Below are positions 1 through 6,091 of a stretch of 6,534 nt of DNA, one piece after another; within the stretch, counting starts at the first letter, position 1, and each line of letters begins with the position of its first letter. The DNA comes from CAYTAP01 sp964435775. GTDB taxonomy: Bacteria; Planctomycetota; Phycisphaerae; Tepidisphaerales; Tepidisphaeraceae. A program made the translations under genes and the position numbers. The notes beneath the pieces are model-generated. The model did no database searches. It saw only the letters and a program-made list of their open reading frames with translations, and was not told the origin of the DNA. Location: contig CAYTAP010000165.1 in NCBI GenBank assembly GCA_964435775.1, forward strand, positions 1 to 6,534. The letters run 5' to 3'.

Positions 1-36
1 AGCCAATCCGCGCCCACTGTGCGCGTCACTCGCGGC

Positions 37-82
37 CGTCGCTCCGGCGTCGCCGCGCCCCTGCGGGAGCGACGCCCTCCAA
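37..82. repeat. GC-rich palindromic repeat (REP-like), copy 1
   Basis: GTCGCTCC at 38-45 pairs with GGAGCGAC at 66-73, and C37 with G74 extends this to 9 base pairs around a GC-rich loop. The right flank, GCGACGCCCTCCA at 69-81, occurs identically at 4801-4813 inside a longer hairpin after nadB, so the two are seen as members of one repeat family. Such short dispersed GC-rich palindromes outside genes resemble REP elements. Membership of a genome-wide family is inferred from only two copies. The left arm here is more degraded than in copy 2. Confidence 0.6.
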
Positions 83-187
83 TTTCCGCCGGCGCCGCGC
101 GCGAGGTCACAAATATCGGCTACGCCCTTGGTCACGCTGGTTCGCCCCCTTCACGCCGCGGCTTTGTTGGTTTATCGTTTGAGTCAC

Positions 188-202
188 GCCCGGTTGTCGG
201 GC
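188..202 (+). other. small hairpin in leader of the TIM-barrel gene
   Basis: GCCCG (188-192) and CGGGC (198-202) form a perfect 5-base-pair stem with a 5-base loop, 44 bases upstream of the start codon at 247. A further weak pairing, AATGA (206-210) with TCATT (226-230), lies between it and the ribosome binding site. A function in the leader is possible, but stems this short arise by chance in GC-rich DNA. I see no convincing promoter in 1-246. Confidence 0.25.
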
Positions 203-235
203 ATGAATGACGCAGAACGGTTCAATCATTATTCG

Positions 236-241
236 AAGGAG
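236..241 (+). promoter_or_regulatory. ribosome binding site of the TIM-barrel gene
   Basis: AAGGAG sits 5 bases before the ATG at 247. This fixes the start of the 347-residue protein over the out-of-frame ATG at 242. Confidence 0.8.
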
Positions 242-246
242 ATGTC

Positions 247-1290
247 ATGGCGCGTCCCGTCACCTTGTTCACCGGCCAGTGGGCCGACCTGCCCCTTGAA
301 ACCCTTTGTAAAAAGGCCAAGGCCTTCGGCTACGACGGCCTGGAACTCGCCTGCTGGGGCGATCACTTTGAAGTCGATAAGGCCCTGGCCGACAAGGGGT
401 ACGTCAAGAGCCGTTGGGACTTGCTCGCCCAGCACGGGCTCAATTGCTTCGCCATTTCCGCCCACCTCGTCGGCCAGGCGATCTGCGACCATATCGACGA
501 CCGCCACAAGGCCATTCTTCCCCCCGACGTTTGGGGCGATGGTGACCCCGAATCCGTCCGCCAGCGCGCCGCCAAACGCCTCGGCGACACGGCCCGCGCC
601 TGCCGCCTGTTCATGGATGCGCGTCCCGACGCCCCATCCACCAAGGCGCTCCCCGAGTTCACTCCGGTTGTCAATGGCTTCACCGGATCGAGCGTCTGGC
701 ACAGCATCTACGCCTTCCCGCCGACCGATCAAAAATATTGGCAAAAGGGGTTCGACGATTTCGCCAAGCGGTTTGGACCGATCCTCGCGGAGTTCGAAAA
801 ATCCAACGTCAACTTCGCCCTCGAAGTGCATCCCACCGAGATTGCCTTCGACACCGCCTCCGCCGCCCGGGCCGTCGAGGCCGTCAAGGGTCACAAGCGC
901 TTTGGCTTCAACTACGATCCTTCCCATCTCGGCTATCAGGGCGTGGATTATGTGAAGTTCATCCGCACCTTCCCGACGCGGATCAATCACGTTCACATGA
1001 AGGATGCCTGGTGGGGTCACGGCGACGGCACCGTCGGCGTCTTTGGCGGCCACACCGATTTCGCCGATCCCCGCCGCTATTGGGACTTCCGCTCGCTCGG
1101 GCGAGGCGACATTGTTTTTGAAGACATCATCGTCGCCCTCAATGACATCGCCTACCAGGGCCCGCTGAGCGTCGAATGGGAAGACAGCCGCATGGACCGC
1201 GAACACGGTGCGACTGAGGCCGCCGCTTTCGTCAAGCGGATCGACTTTAAACCCTCGAACATCGCCTTCGACGCCCAGTTTGATCGGTGA
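247..1290 (+). CDS. sugar phosphate isomerase/epimerase-like TIM-barrel protein
   Basis: This 347-residue soluble protein has no signal peptide or membrane segment and reads as a xylose-isomerase-like TIM barrel (AP endonuclease 2 superfamily). Members interconvert keto and aldo sugars, sugar phosphates or inositol derivatives with a divalent metal. The evidence is the spacing of metal-ligand-like motifs: E193 and H195 (LEVHPTE), D224 and H227 (NYDPSH), H248, H250 and D253 (HVHMKD), and E310 and E312 (VEWEDS). An early barrel strand is also visible (YDGLELACWGDH, residues 29-40), as is the GRGD turn near residue 286. AAGGAG 5 bases upstream supports the ATG. The gene stands alone, with a repeat upstream and a convergent methyltransferase gene downstream, so context does not reveal the substrate. 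The fold is fairly sure; the exact reaction is unknown. An oxidative sugar-degradation role is equally possible. Confidence 0.88.
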   Translation: MARPVTLFTGQWADLPLETLCKKAKAFGYDGLELACWGDHFEVDKALADKGYVKSRWDLLAQHGLNCFAISAHLVGQAICDHIDDRHKAILPPDVWGDGDPESVRQRAAKRLGDTARACRLFMDARPDAPSTKALPEFTPVVNGFTGSSVWHSIYAFPPTDQKYWQKGFDDFAKRFGPILAEFEKSNVNFALEVHPTEIAFDTASAARAVEAVKGHKRFGFNYDPSHLGYQGVDYVKFIRTFPTRINHVHMKDAWWGHGDGTVGVFGGHTDFADPRRYWDFRSLGRGDIVFEDIIVALNDIAYQGPLSVEWEDSRMDREHGATEAAAFVKRIDFKPSNIAFDAQFDR

Positions 1291-1314
1291 GTTTTCTGGA
1301 TCGTGCCGATGCGC

Positions 1315-2226
1315 TTATGTAGGGTCCGTGGTACCCCGCGGACCATTGTCTTCGCGCTGCCCGTGTCCCCGTTGTCGCACCGCCTCGAACAGGAGGATGG
1401 CCGCCGTGTTGGATGCGTTGAGCGAATCCACCACCGAGGGCGTCATGGGAATGGTGATCAGGGCGTCGGCGGCCGCCCGCCAGGCGGGGGTGACGCCGGT
1501 ATCCTCCGCGCCGATGACGATCGCGGCGGGCTTTGTGAAATCCGCATCCGTGTAACGGAGCGTTGCATCCGGCGTGGCGGAAAAAATGGCGATGCCGTGG
1601 TCGCGCAGAAATCGGATCAGTTCCTCTGATGAACCGCTGATGACGGGCAGGGTGAACACCGCGCCCGTACTCGCGCGGATCGCGTTGGGATTGAACGCGT
1701 CCACATCCGCATCGGCGGCCAGCAGCGCCGCAGCGCCCGCCGCCGCCGCCGTCCGCGCCATCGCGCCGAGGTTCCCCGGCTTGTTGGTCCCATTGGCGAT
1801 CAGATACAGCGGTATTCCCTCGCCCGCCGCCCTCATGTCGTCGGCCAGTTGTTCGAGGCTCCAGAGTGGCTTTCGGAACACGCCCAGGATGCCCTCCGGC
1901 TCATCCAGATAGGTGATTTTCGCCAGCAGCGTCGGCGGCAACTCGATCAGCCGCCCTTGTGATTGCGCCAATTCCGGCAGCCTCGCAAGTAATTCCGCAT
2001 GCCTCAAGCCGGTTTGCTTTTCGGACCAAAACAGCTCCAACAGTTCCAAGCCCGCTTGCAGCGCCCGACCGACCTCCCTGAACCCCTCGGCCACGAACAC
2101 CCCCTCCTCCCGGCGATTTCGCTGCTTGCGCAAATGAACAACCCGCTTGAGGCGGGGGTTGTCGAGGCTGGTTAATCGTAAGGGTGCCTGCACGCCAGCC
2201 ATCATAGAAGCCGGCGCGGCCTTCAT
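1315..2226 (-). CDS. TrmH/SpoU-family RNA 2'-O-ribose methyltransferase
   Basis: A predicted SPOUT (SpoU) methyltransferase of 303 residues that would transfer a methyl group from S-adenosylmethionine to a ribose 2'-OH in rRNA or tRNA. The N-terminal part (residues 17-120, beginning LTSLDNPRLK) resembles the L7Ae-like substrate-binding domain. The three SpoU motifs follow: NGTNKPGNLGAMARTA (145-160, with the conserved N152 and R158), IVIGAEDTGV (236-245) and SLNASNTAAILLFEA (268-282). The motifs together form the knotted cofactor site. The reading frame continues upstream to an ATG at 2259. I chose the ATG at 2226 because GGAGG lies 6 bases before it on the minus strand. Residues 287-303 form a hydrophilic tail beyond the usual family end, and part of it is encoded by a hairpin. 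The family assignment is firm. Whether it is RlmB-like, TsnR-like or tRNA-directed cannot be told. Confidence 0.9.
   Translation of the reverse strand: MKAAPASMMAGVQAPLRLTSLDNPRLKRVVHLRKQRNRREEGVFVAEGFREVGRALQAGLELLELFWSEKQTGLRHAELLARLPELAQSQGRLIELPPTLLAKITYLDEPEGILGVFRKPLWSLEQLADDMRAAGEGIPLYLIANGTNKPGNLGAMARTAAAAGAAALLAADADVDAFNPNAIRASTGAVFTLPVISGSSEELIRFLRDHGIAIFSATPDATLRYTDADFTKPAAIVIGAEDTGVTPAWRAAADALITIPMTPSVVDSLNASNTAAILLFEAVRQRGHGQREDNGPRGTTDPT
1323..1344. repeat. palindromic hairpin within the methyltransferase 3' end
   Basis: GGTCCG (1323-1328) pairs with CGGACC (1339-1344). The stem continues inward through a T-G wobble and two G-C pairs to a four-base loop at 1332-1335, giving 9 base pairs. 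It encodes residues 295-302 of the methyltransferase tail and lies 32 bases past the stop of the convergent TIM-barrel gene. It could slow transcription from either side, but there is no T-run after it, so it is not a classical intrinsic terminator. It could also be a short palindromic repeat that entered the gene end. Confidence 0.45.
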
Positions 2227-2232
2227 AAAGAA

Positions 2233-2237
2233 CCTCC
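2233..2237 (-). promoter_or_regulatory. ribosome binding site of the RNA methyltransferase gene
   Basis: CCTCC on the plus strand reads GGAGG on the minus strand, 6 bases before the ATG whose first base is 2226. It decides that start over the upstream in-frame ATG codons at 2259 and 2241. Confidence 0.75.
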
Positions 2238-2285
2238 GCATCGCTTTCGTTGACTCCATCGCCGCGATGAATCGCCCCAGCCAGC

Positions 2286-2315
2286 TTGACGGACCATGCC
2301 ATTGCCCTTAACAAT
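2286..2315 (+). promoter_or_regulatory. possible promoter of nuoC
   Basis: TTGACG (2286-2291, five of six consensus bases) is followed after 18 bases by AACAAT (2310-2315, four of six). A transcript from here would start near 2322 and leave about 35 bases of leader before the nuoC ATG. The position in the divergent gap is sensible, but the -10 box is poor and planctomycete promoters are not well defined, so this is only a candidate. Confidence 0.3.
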
Positions 2316-2345
2316 CCAGTTTGCAAGAGTGTCCAAACCGGACTC

Positions 2346-2352
2346 TGGAAGG
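2346..2352 (+). promoter_or_regulatory. ribosome binding site of nuoC
   Basis: A purine run containing GGAAGG (2347-2352) lies 4 bases before the ATG at 2357. It favours that ATG over the in-frame TTG at 2321. Confidence 0.65.
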
Positions 2353-2356
2353 ATAT

Positions 2357-2935
2357 ATGTCCCAATCGATTCAACACCCCGCGCTGCCCCTGCTCAAGGC
2401 GCGATTCAGTGAAGTGAAGCTCCGCGTGCGCGAATTCCGCGGTATGGTCACCGTTGTTGTCCCGCGGGAGCACCTGGTCGAGGTCTGCCGATACCTCCGC
2501 GACGAGCCCAAGCTTCGCTTCGATCTGCTCGCGGAATTGAACGGCGTTGATTACCTCAACTATCCCGGCGCCACCCATCGATTCGGCGTCAACTACGGCC
2601 TCTCGAGCGTGAATCATAACCTCCGCCTATGGCTCAAGGTCTTCCTCGACCCCGAGCACGACACCGCTCCCGGCAAAGCGCCCCGTGACGAGGATGTCAT
2701 GGAAGTGGGGGACCCGGGATTGAAGATTCCTTCGGTCACCTGCATCTGGCCGGGCGCGGAATGGTTTGAGCGCGAATGCTACGACATGATCGGCACGATC
2801 TTCACCGATCATCCCGACCTTCGCCGTCTGCTCACCTGGAGCGGCTACGGTTCCTATCCCCTGCGAAAAGACTACCCCCTTCGTGGCGTCGGCGAGCGGG
2901 AAAACTACCAGATCATCACCCGTGAAGGCGCGTAA
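2357..2935 (+). CDS. nuoC: NADH-quinone oxidoreductase subunit C (complex I 30 kDa subunit)
   Basis: NuoC is a cytoplasmic-side subunit of respiratory complex I. It helps join the hydrophilic arm to the quinone-binding module beside NuoB and NuoD and has no cofactor of its own. This 192-residue protein shows the family signature clearly in its second half: PSVTCIWPGAEWFERECYDM (125-144), then GTIFTDHPDLRRLLT (146-160) and YPLRKDYPLRG (167-177). The earlier segment FDLLAELNGVDYLNYPG (55-71) also matches the family. The length suits a stand-alone NuoC rather than a NuoCD fusion. The reading frame extends to a TTG at 2321, but the ATG at 2357 has a ribosome binding site. It is unusual that no nuoB or nuoD is adjacent: upstream is a divergent methyltransferase gene and downstream is nadB. 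All signature residues are intact, so I see no sign of decay. Confidence 0.93.
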   Translation: MSQSIQHPALPLLKARFSEVKLRVREFRGMVTVVVPREHLVEVCRYLRDEPKLRFDLLAELNGVDYLNYPGATHRFGVNYGLSSVNHNLRLWLKVFLDPEHDTAPGKAPRDEDVMEVGDPGLKIPSVTCIWPGAEWFERECYDMIGTIFTDHPDLRRLLTWSGYGSYPLRKDYPLRGVGERENYQIITREGA

Positions 2936-2943
2936 CGGATTTG

Positions 2944-3045
2944 CGATTTTTGATTGATGATTTTTGATTGAAATGCGCAACAGCACCCTTCATTCAATCC
3001 GGATCATTGATCAACAAATCGAAAATCGAAAATCAAAAATCGAAA
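2944..3045. repeat. AT-rich heptamer array with inverted arms between nuoC and nadB
   Basis: The left part holds an exact 13-base direct repeat, GATTTTTGATTGA, at 2945-2957 and 2959-2971, giving a 14-base period. The right part (3017-3045) is a run of AATCGAA-like heptamers in the opposite sense. AATCAAAAATCG at 3031-3042 is the exact reverse complement of 2944-2955, so a 12-base-pair stem could close a 75-base loop. The composition is strikingly AT-rich against the surrounding genes. The array ends 4 bases before the nadB ATG. Whether it acts as an RNA structure, a protein-binding site or only a drifting simple repeat is not known from sequence. Confidence 0.7.
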
Positions 3046-3049
3046 CTCC

Positions 3050-4735
3050 ATGAGTGAATCCTTCATCCAGCGCCGTTACCTTTTGCCGTTCAAGGCCGCG
3101 CGGCTTCAGCAGCAGTTCACCGATGTGCTCATCATCGGATGCGGCGTCGCCGGCTTGCGGGCCGCCATCGCCGCCGCCGATGCCGGCGCGGAGGTGCTGG
3201 TCCTCACGAAGGACACGGTGGATGAATCGAACACCTGGTATGCCCAGGGGGGCATCGCCGCCGTGCTTCAGCCGCACGACAGCTATGAATTGCATATGAG
3301 CGACACCAAGGTCGCCGGAGCGGGTTTGTGCGATGACGCGGCCGTCCGCATCACCGTCGAGGAAGGCCCCGAGCGTGTGCTCGAACTGCTCAAATGGGGC
3401 GCTCACTTCGACAAGCAGGCGGGCAATTCGCACGACCTCGCCTTTACCCGCGAGGGGGGGCACAGCTTCGCCCGAATCGTCCACGCCTTCGGCGACGCCA
3501 CCGGACGCGATGTTGCCGAAACCCTCATCAAGACAACCCGCGCCCGCGAATCGGTCCGCATTTCCGAAAACAGCTTCGTCATCGACCTGCTCAGCGACGA
3601 GGGGCGATGTCTCGGCGTGCTCGCGCTGATCAACGGGCAGGTCGGCATCATCTGGGCCAAGCGGACGATCCTCGCCAGCGGCGGGGCGGGGCAGTTGTAC
3701 CGCGAATCGACCAACCCCGCGATCGCCACCGCCGACGGCCACGCGATGGCCTATCGCGCCGGCGCGACGCTCCGCGACATGGAAATGGTGCAGTTTCATC
3801 CGACGACGCTCTATGTCGCCGGATCAAGCCGGGCGCTCGTCACCGAGGCGGTGCGTGGCGAAGGCGCCTTTCTCGTTGATCGCAACGGCGTTCGCTTCAT
3901 GAGCGACTATCACCCGCAGGCCGACCTCGCCCCCCGCGACATCGTCAGCCGCGCGATCATCTCGCAGATTCACAAGACCAACTTCACACACGTTTACCTC
4001 GACGTGCGGCACCTGCCCACACACCAGTTCCGAGAGCGGTTTCCGCAATTGGCGCAGCTCGTCGATCAGTTTGAGATTGATGTCTCCAAGGACCTCATCC
4101 CCATTCATCCCGCCGCCCACTACATGATCGGCGGCATCAACGTCGATCTCGTCGGGCGCACAAGCCTTCCCGGTCTCTATGCGGTGGGGGAGGCGAGCTG
4201 CACCGGGCTTCACGGCGCCAATCGATTGGGCAGCAATTCGCTCCTGGAAGGTTTGGCGTTCGGCGCCCGCGCGGGCGCTGATGCCGCACACCAAGCCGCG
4301 GAAAACCACATCCGTTTCCCGCTCCAGCTCGAACACCAGGCATCCCCGGCCGCCCGCAGTGAACTCGACATCACCGACGTCAAGAGCAGCCTCAGGAGCA
4401 TCATGTGGCGCAACGTCGGCATCGAACGCACCGGCGAGCGCCTGACCGAAACACGCGAGATCATCGCCTTCTGGAGTCGCTATGTGATGGACAAGACCTT
4501 TGGCCCCGGGCGCTCGGCGATCGTCCCCACCGCCGGCTGGGAACTCCAGAATATGCTGACCGTCTCCGCGCTGATCACCCACGCCGCCTATGCCCGGACC
4601 GAATCCCGCGGCGCTCATTACCGCTTGGATTACCCGGAACGCGACGACCAGCACTGGCGGCTCCACCTGCTCTGGAAGCGCCCGGCCGAAACGCCCACGC
4701 CCCAGCCAGTCGATGATCGTGAAGATTTGGCGTGA
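3050..4735 (+). CDS. nadB: L-aspartate oxidase
   Basis: L-aspartate oxidase is an FAD flavoenzyme that oxidises L-aspartate to iminoaspartate, the first step of de novo NAD synthesis, passing electrons to oxygen or fumarate. The protein has 561 residues, slightly longer than the 540 of E. coli NadB. Visible in order are the FAD loop IIGCGVAG (28-35), SNTWYAQGGIAAV (60-72), TREGGH (133-138), LASGGAGQLY (208-217), QFHPT (248-252), APRDIVSRA (294-302), HPAAHYMIGG (353-362) and GLHGANRLGSNSLLEG (386-401). Residues E135, H250, R296, H357 and R392 match the E. coli active-site set E121, H244, R290, H351 and R386, so it should be active. A helical C-terminal domain follows (about 440-540). The ATG is preceded in frame by a TGA at 3008 and no other usable start, and it lacks a clear ribosome binding site. 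nadA and nadC are not in the window. Succinate dehydrogenase flavoprotein is excluded by these motifs. Confidence 0.96.
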   Translation: MSESFIQRRYLLPFKAARLQQQFTDVLIIGCGVAGLRAAIAAADAGAEVLVLTKDTVDESNTWYAQGGIAAVLQPHDSYELHMSDTKVAGAGLCDDAAVRITVEEGPERVLELLKWGAHFDKQAGNSHDLAFTREGGHSFARIVHAFGDATGRDVAETLIKTTRARESVRISENSFVIDLLSDEGRCLGVLALINGQVGIIWAKRTILASGGAGQLYRESTNPAIATADGHAMAYRAGATLRDMEMVQFHPTTLYVAGSSRALVTEAVRGEGAFLVDRNGVRFMSDYHPQADLAPRDIVSRAIISQIHKTNFTHVYLDVRHLPTHQFRERFPQLAQLVDQFEIDVSKDLIPIHPAAHYMIGGINVDLVGRTSLPGLYAVGEASCTGLHGANRLGSNSLLEGLAFGARAGADAAHQAAENHIRFPLQLEHQASPAARSELDITDVKSSLRSIMWRNVGIERTGERLTETREIIAFWSRYVMDKTFGPGRSAIVPTAGWELQNMLTVSALITHAAYARTESRGAHYRLDYPERDDQHWRLHLLWKRPAETPTPQPVDDREDLA

Positions 4736-4760
4736 GCGTCCCAAGCGATGCCGCCAGATG

Positions 4761-4813
4761 TTGGAGGGCGATGCTCCCGCAACACCGCGGCGTCGCGGGC
4801 GCGACGCCCTCCA
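4761..4813. repeat. GC-rich palindromic repeat (REP-like), copy 2
   Basis: Bases 4762-4780 pair with 4795-4813 to give a 19-position stem with two mismatches and one wobble around a 14-base loop (4781-4794) that itself holds CCGCGG. The outer arms are TGGAGGGCG and CGCCCTCCA. The right arm shares 13 identical bases with copy 1 at 69-81. It begins 26 bases after the nadB stop. The hairpin could protect or end the nadB transcript, though no T-run follows. The stem is direct observation; the REP-like label is inference. Confidence 0.7.
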
Positions 4814-4876
4814 TGCCGCACATAGGCGGAGAAAATGGTGACCTCCCGATTGAATCGCGTCCTCGGAATGAATGGG

Positions 4877-4882
4877 TATAGT
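4877..4882 (+). promoter_or_regulatory. possible -10 box for the epimerase gene
   Basis: TATAGT matches five of six -10 consensus bases, 36 bases before the ATG at 4919. No -35 box lies at normal spacing: TTGAAT at 4850-4855 is 21 bases away. A weak or activator-dependent promoter is possible. Confidence 0.3.
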
Positions 4883-4918
4883 ATCGCCGGGGCGCGGATG
4901 TAGACGGACGGCCAACTT

Positions 4919-5893
4919 ATGCCCAAACGCTATCTCATCACCGGCGGCGCTGGATTCATTGGTTCGCACCTGGCGGCGCGATTGCTGGCCGGCGGGCACA
5001 GCGTTGTTCTGCTCGACGATCTATCCACCGGCCGACTCGACAACCTGGTGGACATCGCCAACCATCCGCATGTCCAGCTTGTCCGCGATTCCGTTGAAAA
5101 CCATCACACCGTCGGCCTGCTCATGAGCCAGTGCGACGCGGTGTATCACCTGGCGTCGGCGGTGGGGGTGCAACTGATCGTCGATGAACCGGTCCGCACG
5201 ATTCAAACGACCATTCACGGCACGGAAGTCGTCCTGCAAGCTGCCCATCGCTTCGGCCGACCCGTGTTGATCACCAGCTCCTCGGAGGTGTACGGCAAAG
5301 GGATGCGCGTCCCATTCTCGGAAGAGGATGACGTGGTGATGGGTCCGACCTGCCACAGCCGCTGGTGTTATGCCTACAGCAAGGGGATCGACGAGTTTCT
5401 CGGGCTGGCGTATCACCGCCAGTTCGGGCTGCCCGTGACGATCGTTCGCCTTTTTAATACGGTGGGACCAAGGCAGGTGGGGATGTATGGCATGGTGCTT
5501 CCCCGGTTCGTCACCGCCGCACTGGCCGGTCGGCCGCTTCAGGTGTACGGCGATGGTTCGCAAACCCGCTGCTTCTGCCATGTCGATGATGTCATCGGCG
5601 CGATGATCGAGCTGTCGCAAACCCCGGCGGCGACAGGGCAGATCTTCAACATCGGCGGCGATGAGGAGATTTCGATCAATGACCTCGCCCATCGAGTGGT
5701 GCAATTGAGCGGATCAGCCAGCACCATTGAACACATCACCTACGAACAAGCTTACGGCCGACGCTTCGACGACATGCAGAGGCGCATTCCCAAGCTCGAC
5801 AAGATTCGCTCAGTCATCCGCTTTGAACGCCGCCACGCCCTGGAGGATATCATCCGTTCGGTGATTGACTTTCAGAGCAGGCATCCCGCTTGA
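4919..5893 (+). CDS. NAD-dependent nucleotide-sugar epimerase/dehydratase (extended SDR)
   Basis: A 324-residue cytoplasmic extended short-chain dehydrogenase/reductase, predicted to act on a nucleotide-activated sugar such as UDP-glucose, UDP-glucuronate or a relative. The NAD-binding loop is ITGGAGFIGSH (7-17), with D33 and D34 after the second strand suggesting NAD rather than NADP. The catalytic site is TSSSEVYG (119-126) plus Y151 and K155 of the YxxxK pair. VRLFNTVGPRQ (176-186) and the region to VYGDGSQTRCFCHVDD (209-224) form the sugar-nucleotide part. The S-S-E triplet at 121-123 resembles the T-S-E of UDP-glucuronate decarboxylases, so that activity is a real alternative to 4-epimerase or 4,6-dehydratase. 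The start is the ATG following the Tyr-Leu-Ile-Thr Rossmann entry and has only a weak GGACGG upstream. The next gene loads sugar phosphate on a lipid carrier, which suggests polysaccharide synthesis. The exact product is undetermined. Confidence 0.9.
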   Translation: MPKRYLITGGAGFIGSHLAARLLAGGHSVVLLDDLSTGRLDNLVDIANHPHVQLVRDSVENHHTVGLLMSQCDAVYHLASAVGVQLIVDEPVRTIQTTIHGTEVVLQAAHRFGRPVLITSSSEVYGKGMRVPFSEEDDVVMGPTCHSRWCYAYSKGIDEFLGLAYHRQFGLPVTIVRLFNTVGPRQVGMYGMVLPRFVTAALAGRPLQVYGDGSQTRCFCHVDDVIGAMIELSQTPAATGQIFNIGGDEEISINDLAHRVVQLSGSASTIEHITYEQAYGRRFDDMQRRIPKLDKIRSVIRFERRHALEDIIRSVIDFQSRHPA

Positions 5894-5911
5894 CGTCACC
5901 CCGGCGAGCCA

Positions 5912-5927
5912 GTGCAATATGTTGCAC
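5912..5927. promoter_or_regulatory. 16-base palindrome, candidate operator
   Basis: GTGCAA (5912-5917) and TTGCAC (5922-5927) flank TATG; over all 16 bases only one pair is not complementary. The site begins 19 bases after the epimerase stop. Its size and symmetry suit a dimeric helix-turn-helix regulator. TTGACG at 5890-5895 and TGCAAT at 5913-5918 are spaced by 17 bases, so the palindrome could overlap a -10 box. No regulator gene is nearby, and this remains inference. Confidence 0.35.
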
Positions 5928-5969
5928 GACGCGATGGGTTTATGGGCATGGCGATGCCGTCGCGTATAT

Positions 5970-6006
5970 CCATTGCGGGAAAAATGTCCGCACGCAACGG
6001 TTTCTT
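5970..6006 (+). terminator. possible intrinsic terminator after the epimerase gene
   Basis: Bases 5970-5977 pair with 5993-6000 (one A-C mismatch), and inside them GCGG (5975-5978) can alternatively pair with CCGC (5988-5991). TTTCTT follows directly at 6001-6006. A GC-containing hairpin followed by a T-rich tract is the usual form of an intrinsic terminator, 76 bases after the epimerase stop. The T tract is interrupted by a C, so its efficiency is uncertain. Confidence 0.4.
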
Positions 6007-6026
6007 CATCAATTTCCGGGGTAAAT

Positions 6027-6054
6027 TTGTCGGTTGATCTATCCGACGTATACT
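6027..6054 (+). promoter_or_regulatory. possible promoter of the WecA-like gene
   Basis: TTGTCG (6027-6032) and TATACT (6049-6054, five of six consensus bases) are 16 bases apart. GTCGG (6029-6033) and CCGAC (6043-6047) form an inverted repeat within the spacer that could bind a regulator. Transcription would begin near 6060 and leave a leader of about 165 bases. It lies after the terminator-like hairpin, which suits a new transcription unit. Confidence 0.4.
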
Positions 6055-6065
6055 GAGGGAATGGT

Positions 6066-6091
6066 TTGGGCGGTGGAAAAATCCACGCCAA
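6066..6091 (+). other. leader hairpin before the WecA-like gene
   Basis: GGTGGA-side bases 6069-6077 pair with TCCACGCC at 6082-6089 around an AAAA loop, with G6072 bulged, and T6066-T6067 can add two pairs with A6090-A6091. A smaller stem, ATGGG (6139-6143) with CCCAT (6147-6151), lies further along. Together these suggest a folded leader, but I recognise no known riboswitch class. The rest of the 333-base gap (5894-6226) shows no gene. Confidence 0.4.

Noticed and set aside
19..210. Small reading frame of 63 codons in the first gap
   Set aside because: It runs through the palindromic repeat, is arginine-rich in the way GC-rich noncoding DNA reads, and has no start signal.
229..1206. Long minus-strand reading frame opposite the TIM-barrel gene (325 residues)
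   Set aside because: It is a GC-rich antisense shadow with no recognisable motif; the plus strand has metal-ligand motifs and a ribosome binding site.
2227..2259. Upstream ATG at 2259 for the RNA methyltransferase
   Set aside because: GGAGG lies inside this stretch at ideal spacing to the ATG at 2226, which is best explained as its ribosome binding site.
2321..2356. Upstream TTG start for nuoC adding 12 residues
   Set aside because: No ribosome binding site is evident before the TTG, while GGAAGG precedes the ATG at 2357, and the extra residues do not resemble the family.
2944..3045. CRISPR-like array
   Set aside because: The units are 7 to 14 bases with almost no spacers, and no cas gene is near; it is a simple heptamer repeat.
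4761..4813. Intrinsic terminator of nadB
   Set aside because: The stem is strong, but no T-run follows and it shares its arm with a repeat elsewhere, so it was called a repeat.
3824..4999. Long minus-strand reading frame opposite nadB (391 residues)
   Set aside because: It is antisense to nadB, whose active-site motifs are complete; no motifs or start signals are seen on the minus strand.
5891..5898. TGACGTCA palindrome overlapping the epimerase stop codon
   Set aside because: An 8-base palindrome is expected by chance, and the first three bases are the stop codon itself.
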